In this document: piece by piece, positions 5,792 through 5,832 of the stretch
Layout of the letters: every line of letters begins with the position of its first letter
Numbering within the stretch: the stretch's first letter is position 1
Assembly: GCA_029555925.1 (NCBI GenBank)
Contig: JAKPQU010000535.1
Location: 1-5,832, forward strand
DNA: 5,832 nucleotides
From: Bacillota bacterium
Lineage (GTDB): Bacteria; Eremiobacterota; SpSt-956; JAKJGF01
Direction: 5' to 3'
The notes under the pieces: model-generated
Told to the model about the DNA's origin: nothing
Seen by the model: only the letters and a program-made list of their open reading frames with translations
The model's database searches: none
Translations under genes and position numbers: made by a program

Positions 5792-5832
5792 TGAGTCGTG
5801 AGTAGTGAGTCGTGAAGAGTGAAAAGTGAAGG
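5791..5832 (+). repeat. Heptamer array C (GTGANNN), six units, runs off the window
   Basis: Six consecutive 7-base units start at 5791, 5798, 5805, 5812, 5819 and 5826. All six begin GTGA; the last three bases vary (GTC, GTA, GTC, AGA, AAA, AGG). The first unit begins on the final G of the kinase TAG stop codon. The array reaches the window edge, so its true length is unknown. TCGTGA occurs at unit junctions, as at the entry of the other arrays. Confidence 0.85.

Overview
The window is bacterial DNA of low to moderate GC, judged by eye. It carries one gene cut by the left edge, three intact protein genes, one decayed gene, and two repeat-rich intergenic stretches. The first gene is an oxygen-sensitive radical-enzyme activator of the HgdC type, which points to an anaerobic or fermentative lifestyle. 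A C-terminally membrane-anchored Hanks-type kinase suits lineages rich in such kinases. I cannot name the phylum from the sequence; a candidate phylum of uncultivated anaerobes is a guess.

Layout, all genes on the + strand. Positions 1-801: acyl-CoA dehydratase activase, missing only its first few codons. It overlaps 788-1423, a zinc-binding protein of the plasmid pRiA4b ORF-3-like family; the start of the second gene lies inside the end of the first, so translation is probably coupled. Positions 1424-1645: a structured intergenic region with two arrays of 7-base repeats (ACGCGT plus one base), an 18-base inverted repeat, a small hairpin and a possible 18-codon ORF. Positions 1646-3901: a secreted family GH3 beta-glucosidase (BglX type) with its key motifs intact. 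Positions 3904-4237: a response-regulator receiver domain that has lost its first strand and changes frame near a T tract, read here as a pseudogene.

Positions 4238-4714 hold no convincing gene but are dense in structure. There is a 218-bp imperfect inverted repeat (4241-4458), a degenerate 7-base array with an inverted partner (4459-4519), a good sigma70-type promoter (4604-4632), and a 14-bp perfect palindrome resembling a LacI-family operator (4672-4685). Positions 4715-5791 encode the tail-anchored Ser/Thr kinase. A third form of 7-base array (GTGANNN) begins on the last base of the kinase stop codon and runs to the window edge.

The genes do not form one obvious pathway. The first two look like an operon tail, the glucosidase a separate degradative gene, and the kinase a separate regulated unit. 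The most unusual material is the non-coding DNA: a heptamer repeat family recurring at four places with a shared TCGTGA entry, and a long hairpin whose six aligned transitions all give G-U pairs in RNA of the minus strand. No defence system, CRISPR array, tRNA, rRNA or transposase gene was seen.
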